64,000 nt of DNA, taken from positions 1-64,000 of the forward strand of contig CAZOVL010000002.1 in assembly GCA_964583185.1 (NCBI GenBank). The letters are read 5' to 3'. Below, one piece after another: positions 60,999 through 64,000 of this stretch. The notes beneath the pieces were generated by a model. That model saw only the letters and a program-made list of their open reading frames with translations, was not told where the DNA came from and searched no databases. Every line of letters starts with the position of its first letter. Position 1 is the first letter of the stretch. Source of the DNA: Bacteroides_E sp964583185 (lineage in GTDB: Bacteria; Bacteroidota; Bacteroidia; Bacteroidales; Bacteroidaceae). The translations under genes were made by a program, and so were the position numbers.

Positions 60999-62237
60999 TC
61001 AATTAAAAACATCTTTTAGCGAATTGATGGCAATAGTTTCTACAACTCCCATAGCATCATTTTGTATTCTGAAAGTGTTTAACCTCTTATGTTCTTCACC
61101 AGGGTTACAGATGAAATGAATCATAGTATCCAAGTCTTTTCTCATAAAGTTATCGTGCATTGTTGCACGCAAACTACCCTTGAAACTAACATTCAGTTCA
61201 GCTAAATAATCATTTTTCAGATTGCCTAAACTAAGCTCATTAAAAGTAAGGCTCATTTTTTCCAATACTCTTTTATCGCCCAAATTCATAGAGGAGAGAG
61301 TTAATGAGTGATTTTCACTAGAGATGAAATTTAAGCTATACACATATATATTTTTAGCCTTATCCGGAGTAACTAATTTACCGTTTTCTAAAGGAACCAT
61401 AATAGAAATTGCAGCTTGACAACCTATTCCTATATTTTCAAAATCAATGTTCCATCGGGTACATTTAAGGTCTTTACCATCCACGCTATAATTATAAATA
61501 TTTACTTCTTTTTCATCATCGTCGGCAAATCCATACAATTCAACCTTTAATGATTTAGCCTCATTAGACATTGGAAGAATATCTTCATCATAATAGTTAC
61601 GAACAACTTTTATGGTATTTTTCTCATCGGGTTCTTGAGTATCAACTAGTTCTTTTACAATACATTTTACTACTTCCGATTTTAGATTCTTATATTGGGC
61701 ATAAACAGAAAACATACCTACATTAGTAAAGGTATAAGTGTTACCCACGAATTCTAATCCATCAATAAACAACTTTATGTCTGTTGTTAAAACATCATCT
61801 TTATCATCTTTTACAGTAAAAGCAACAGTCTTTCCAACAGGAATCTCATTTGGATTTGTGTTTAATTCCAAATAAACTTGCTTTTCTTCTTTAGCATCTG
61901 CTTTTATAACCTCAATTTGAAGTTCGTTACTATGATTTTTTTTATATTCCGCATATACTTTAAGAGTTGTTTCTTCTGTTACTTCAAAATGATTTCGTTT
62001 AATAGTTTTTCCGTTAACGTAAAAAACGATAGATGGATCTGCTGTTACATCTACATCGTTAAACTTGGCTGAAAGAATGACATTCTGCCCTAAAATCGCT
62101 TTATTTTCAAGTTCACAATTCGATTTCAGAAATAAAACTCCACCCTCTCCTTGTACTATTTTTTCCTTCTCGCAAGAAGTAAAAGAAATGACAAATAATG
62201 AGATTACAATTAGTTTTAAAAAAATAAGATTTTTCAT
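60999..62237 (-). CDS. Lipoprotein with Ig-like repeats, unknown function
   Basis: A 412-residue lipoprotein (lipobox SFTSC near residue 22, then EKEK). Residues about 35-200 look like two Ig-like beta-sandwich repeats (NVILSAKFNDVDVTADPSIV and VAFTVKDDKDDVLTTDIKLF start similar units). The C-terminal half is also beta-rich, with no motif that I recognise. It heads the run of lipoprotein, lipoprotein and C11 peptidase. Such proteins could bind a surface ligand or serve as peptidase partner; neither is shown. Confidence 0.65.
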   Translation of the reverse strand: MKNLIFLKLIVISLFVISFTSCEKEKIVQGEGGVLFLKSNCELENKAILGQNVILSAKFNDVDVTADPSIVFYVNGKTIKRNHFEVTEETTLKVYAEYKKNHSNELQIEVIKADAKEEKQVYLELNTNPNEIPVGKTVAFTVKDDKDDVLTTDIKLFIDGLEFVGNTYTFTNVGMFSVYAQYKNLKSEVVKCIVKELVDTQEPDEKNTIKVVRNYYDEDILPMSNEAKSLKVELYGFADDDEKEVNIYNYSVDGKDLKCTRWNIDFENIGIGCQAAISIMVPLENGKLVTPDKAKNIYVYSLNFISSENHSLTLSSMNLGDKRVLEKMSLTFNELSLGNLKNDYLAELNVSFKGSLRATMHDNFMRKDLDTMIHFICNPGEEHKRLNTFRIQNDAMGVVETIAINSLKDVFN

Positions 62238-62756
62238 TTGTTTTTATTTATTGATTGTTTAAAAAACGAATAATTATAAACCGGATAATTATTCCGAGTG
62301 CAAAATTCGGAAGTTTAATTCATCTCATCAATCACTATTTTTAGGTATTTTTTACCCAATTTAGATAATAAATACCACAGATATATGATTAAACACAAAA
62401 CTAGACAGACTTACCTCTCGTTTATATTCCGAAGTTTTAGATAAGCAAAAAAAAGAATCGAAAAATAAAAATCAATAAATAGAGCTATATAAGATGAGAA
62501 AGAATAATAGGTTTCAATGAATAAAAGAACAATAAAAAAAGCTCTTTTATAAACAAAAAACATCATCACACATCCACAGAAAGACAAACAAGATGTAATA
62601 AACTTTCACAAAAAAATATAGAGTTAATACTTAAGAAAGGAAGAAGTAGTGATAGAAAAGGAGCAAAGTTTTCAATAGAATGAAAAAGGGAATAAAAAAA
62701 GAGTCATTGTCACTTTTCACAAAGAAAGGACATTCTTTTACTAAGGAACAAATTAA
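62238..62756. other. Long A+T-rich gap without a gene
   Basis: About 520 bases upstream of the lipoprotein gene. A small hairpin (about 62292-62312, TTCCGA against TCGGAA) lies near its end next to the gene. I see no reliable coding frame, RNA gene or mobile element. Copy C of the repeat array follows directly. Confidence 0.5.
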
Positions 62757-62846
62757 CACCTCCTAGACCGAAGGGCTATCGGTCCTAGACTGAAGGGTGC
62801 TCGGTCTAGGACCGAGGAGGGTTGAGTCCTAGACCGACCGACACCC
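62757..62846. repeat. 22-bp palindromic repeat array, copy C
   Basis: Four units again at exactly 22 bp: cores at 62757-62771 (left third lost), 62779-62793 (TCGGTCCTAGACTGA), 62801-62815 (TCGGTCTAGGACCGA) and 62823-62837 (TGAGTCCTAGACCGA). A duplicated CCGA follows the last core. Positions 62788-62815 are identical to 28 bases of copy B. It lies 67 bases beyond the stop of the barrel gene at 62913. Confidence 0.9.
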
Positions 62847-62912
62847 TCATTTCAAAGCTTAAAACAAAGCTTTTAAAAGGGTTTAATATCTATTATAAAA
62901 AGCAAAATTATT

Positions 62913-63608
62913 TTAGAAACGAAAACCTAAACCAAGAAAGAAAGAGTGCATGAAGCTTTGTTTTTTAGGATTAAGTTTTCTTCCTTCAATGGTTATATTT
63001 CTAGTCCCACTATATAAGTCGTAATTTGAAAAAGAATACCCTATAGAGAAAATAGCTCCACCTTCTAATTCTAATGACAGGGCTCCTCTAAACTGATAAA
63101 AAACGGAAGAAGCTCCTTCATTTTGCACACGAACTACTTTGTCAGCAGACCAAACACCGGGTTGATTCGGATAGTACTCAACATCAAACACTGCATTTGC
63201 AGGTAGTGGGAGAGTTAAACCAGGCATAAAGGTAAAATACACCTCACAATCCTTATCTTTACCAAACACTACAGAAGGGGTTGAAAATTGCAGTGAAGGA
63301 CGTATGGAGAAAAAGTGACTTCCATCATTTTCACTTCCTGCACTCCAATTCCATTGTTTATCTTGTGACTTTCCGGCAAACCCTTCCTCATTAATAGGAC
63401 GAGAAAAGACAAGACCTAAAGTTACCCCAACATAACGAAAGGGTTGATAGGTTACCGAGGGTTCAACTTCCCAAGCTGAGTAATTAGTAAGAGTTCCCAA
63501 AAATTCTGCCTTCCAATATTTTCTGGGCACTTTTTCTTCTGCATAAACAGATATCCCTATTAACAGGAATAATCCTATTAAAAGAAATCTGCAATTATTC
63601 ATTCTCAT
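62913..63608 (-). CDS. Putative outer-membrane beta-barrel protein
   Basis: A 231-residue protein with a signal peptide (FLLIGISVYAEE) and a body of alternating residues rich in tyrosine, tryptophan and phenylalanine. It ends in LGLGFRF, with a C-terminal phenylalanine, the usual end of outer-membrane barrels. It is about the size of eight- to ten-strand barrels. I recognise no named family. A promoter box precedes it (63634-63641), a terminator separates it from the upstream gene, and repeat array C follows it. An ATG two codons in (63602) is also possible. Confidence 0.65.
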   Translation of the reverse strand: MRMNNCRFLLIGLFLLIGISVYAEEKVPRKYWKAEFLGTLTNYSAWEVEPSVTYQPFRYVGVTLGLVFSRPINEEGFAGKSQDKQWNWSAGSENDGSHFFSIRPSLQFSTPSVVFGKDKDCEVYFTFMPGLTLPLPANAVFDVEYYPNQPGVWSADKVVRVQNEGASSVFYQFRGALSLELEGGAIFSIGYSFSNYDLYSGTRNITIEGRKLNPKKQSFMHSFFLGLGFRF

Positions 63609-63633
63609 TTAGACGTTCTTCTATTTTTGTTTG

Positions 63634-63641
63634 CAAAGGTA
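63634..63641 (-). promoter_or_regulatory. Promoter -7 box for the outer-membrane barrel gene
   Basis: TACCTTTG on the minus strand, an exact -7 consensus match, 26 bases upstream of the start at 63608. Confidence 0.6.
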
Positions 63642-63711
63642 GTTGTTTTCACAAAAAACAACTCATTCCTTTTCTTTCTTATTATATTACGAGTTCAACT
63701 CATTTTAATTA

Positions 63712-63744
63712 TAAAAAAACAGGAGCATTTATATAAACACTCCT
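63712..63744 (-). terminator. Terminator of the gene at the right edge
   Basis: A hairpin with ten pairs (two G-T) at 63721-63744 followed on the minus strand by a T-run (63712-63719). It lies 32 bases past the stop codon at 63776. Confidence 0.85.
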
Positions 63745-63775
63745 ATCTTCTTTCTATAATATATTAAATCATTTA

Positions 63776-64000
63776 TTATTTATCAGACCAATTCTTATGA
63801 TCTTCACTGGAAAGATGACTCCACTCAGTTTCATAGGGTTCACCCTTAATTACAAGCTCATCATCAAAAAGTTCTTTAACAAGAATTTCTAAAGTTTCAG
63901 TCTGTTGTACACCTTCACCCCTTAATCCAAATACCATATTTGCTTTATGGCCTTCTTTTCTTAATTTCCGTAGATTTTCTTCTAAATCCCATTGTCCAAC
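63776..64000 (-). CDS. C-terminal part of an unrecognised protein, cut by the window edge
   Basis: The last 74 codons of a minus-strand gene that begins outside the window. The frame is open to the edge and stops at 63776-63778, followed by a good terminator. The protein end is charged (segments NLRKLRKEGHKANMVFGLRG and TEWSHLSSEDHKNWSDK) and has no membrane segment. I do not recognise it; it looks like a soluble protein. Confidence 0.7.
   Translation of the reverse strand, partial: VGQWDLEENLRKLRKEGHKANMVFGLRGEGVQQTETLEILVKELFDDELVIKGEPYETEWSHLSSEDHKNWSDK

Noticed and set aside
62681..62790. Short plus-strand ORF running into repeat copy C
   Set aside because: It begins in A-rich sequence, has no promoter or family features and its end lies within the repeat.

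Overview
The window reads as chromosome from a low-G+C member of the Bacteroidales, most likely Bacteroides or a close relative. Evidence for this: promoter -7 boxes of the Bacteroides type (TAnnTTTG) in front of many genes, few Shine-Dalgarno sequences, many secreted lipoproteins with an 'SC' lipobox, a fused LpxC/FabZ gene between lpxD and lpxA, and Bacteroidetes-type families (GldB-like lipoprotein, C11 peptidase, DUF4861, DUF1015, DUF5715, extended LptF/G, GPH sugar symporter). I see no rRNA, tRNA, phage, insertion sequence or CRISPR array.

Layout. 1-6.1 kb, mostly minus strand: an outer-membrane receptor-like barrel, a lipoprotein, and a DUF5715-truA-EamA transporter operon. 6.2-13.1 kb, plus: a long run phoH-purC-menG-aroE-hydrolase-EamA-TPM protein-LemA ending in a hairpin terminator. 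13.2-17.6 kb, plus: purM-prfA-pyrF-HD phosphohydrolase. 17.7-22.5 kb, plus: lpxD-lpxC/fabZ-lpxA (lipid A), a pRiA4b ORF3-like protein and miaA. 22.5-25.7 kb, minus: a PatB-type aminotransferase and a secreted esterase/deacetylase fusion with an apparent 3' frameshift. 26.1-32.2 kb, plus: HAD phosphatase, PIF1-like helicase with TPRs, AsmA protein, YciO-type protein. 32.2-35.3 kb, minus: radical SAM protein, flavodiiron protein, nagB. 35.5-39.7 kb, plus: dipeptidyl peptidase IV, lipA, a membrane protein with a Nudix-like tail. 39.7-42.3 kb, minus: fabI-GldB-like-RsmI-like operon. 42.5-45.3 kb, plus: a DUF4861-GH43 glycan pair. 45.7-50.6 kb, minus: YigZ and a polyol/sugar operon (GPH symporter, zinc dehydrogenase, PfkB kinase, small barrel), divergent from a LacI regulator and a GNAT gene. 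52.3-58.7 kb, minus: DUF1015, then START-like-lptF/G-ribBA-aminotransferase. 58.9-63.6 kb, minus: a C11 peptidase with two unknown lipoproteins, and an outer-membrane barrel. A gene cut by the right edge follows.

Most of the window is ordinary housekeeping DNA. The feature that the genes do not explain is a dispersed intergenic repeat. At three places (25.87, 45.49 and 62.76 kb) there are four units at an exact 22-bp period, each with a 15-bp near-palindromic core (type TCGGTCTAGGACCGA) and a 7-bp linker. The three arrays share long identical segments pairwise, so they are related by descent. I cannot assign them to a known element. Other points of interest are two candidate operator clusters, a single-base frameshift in the esterase/deacetylase gene, and a probable leaderless promoter.
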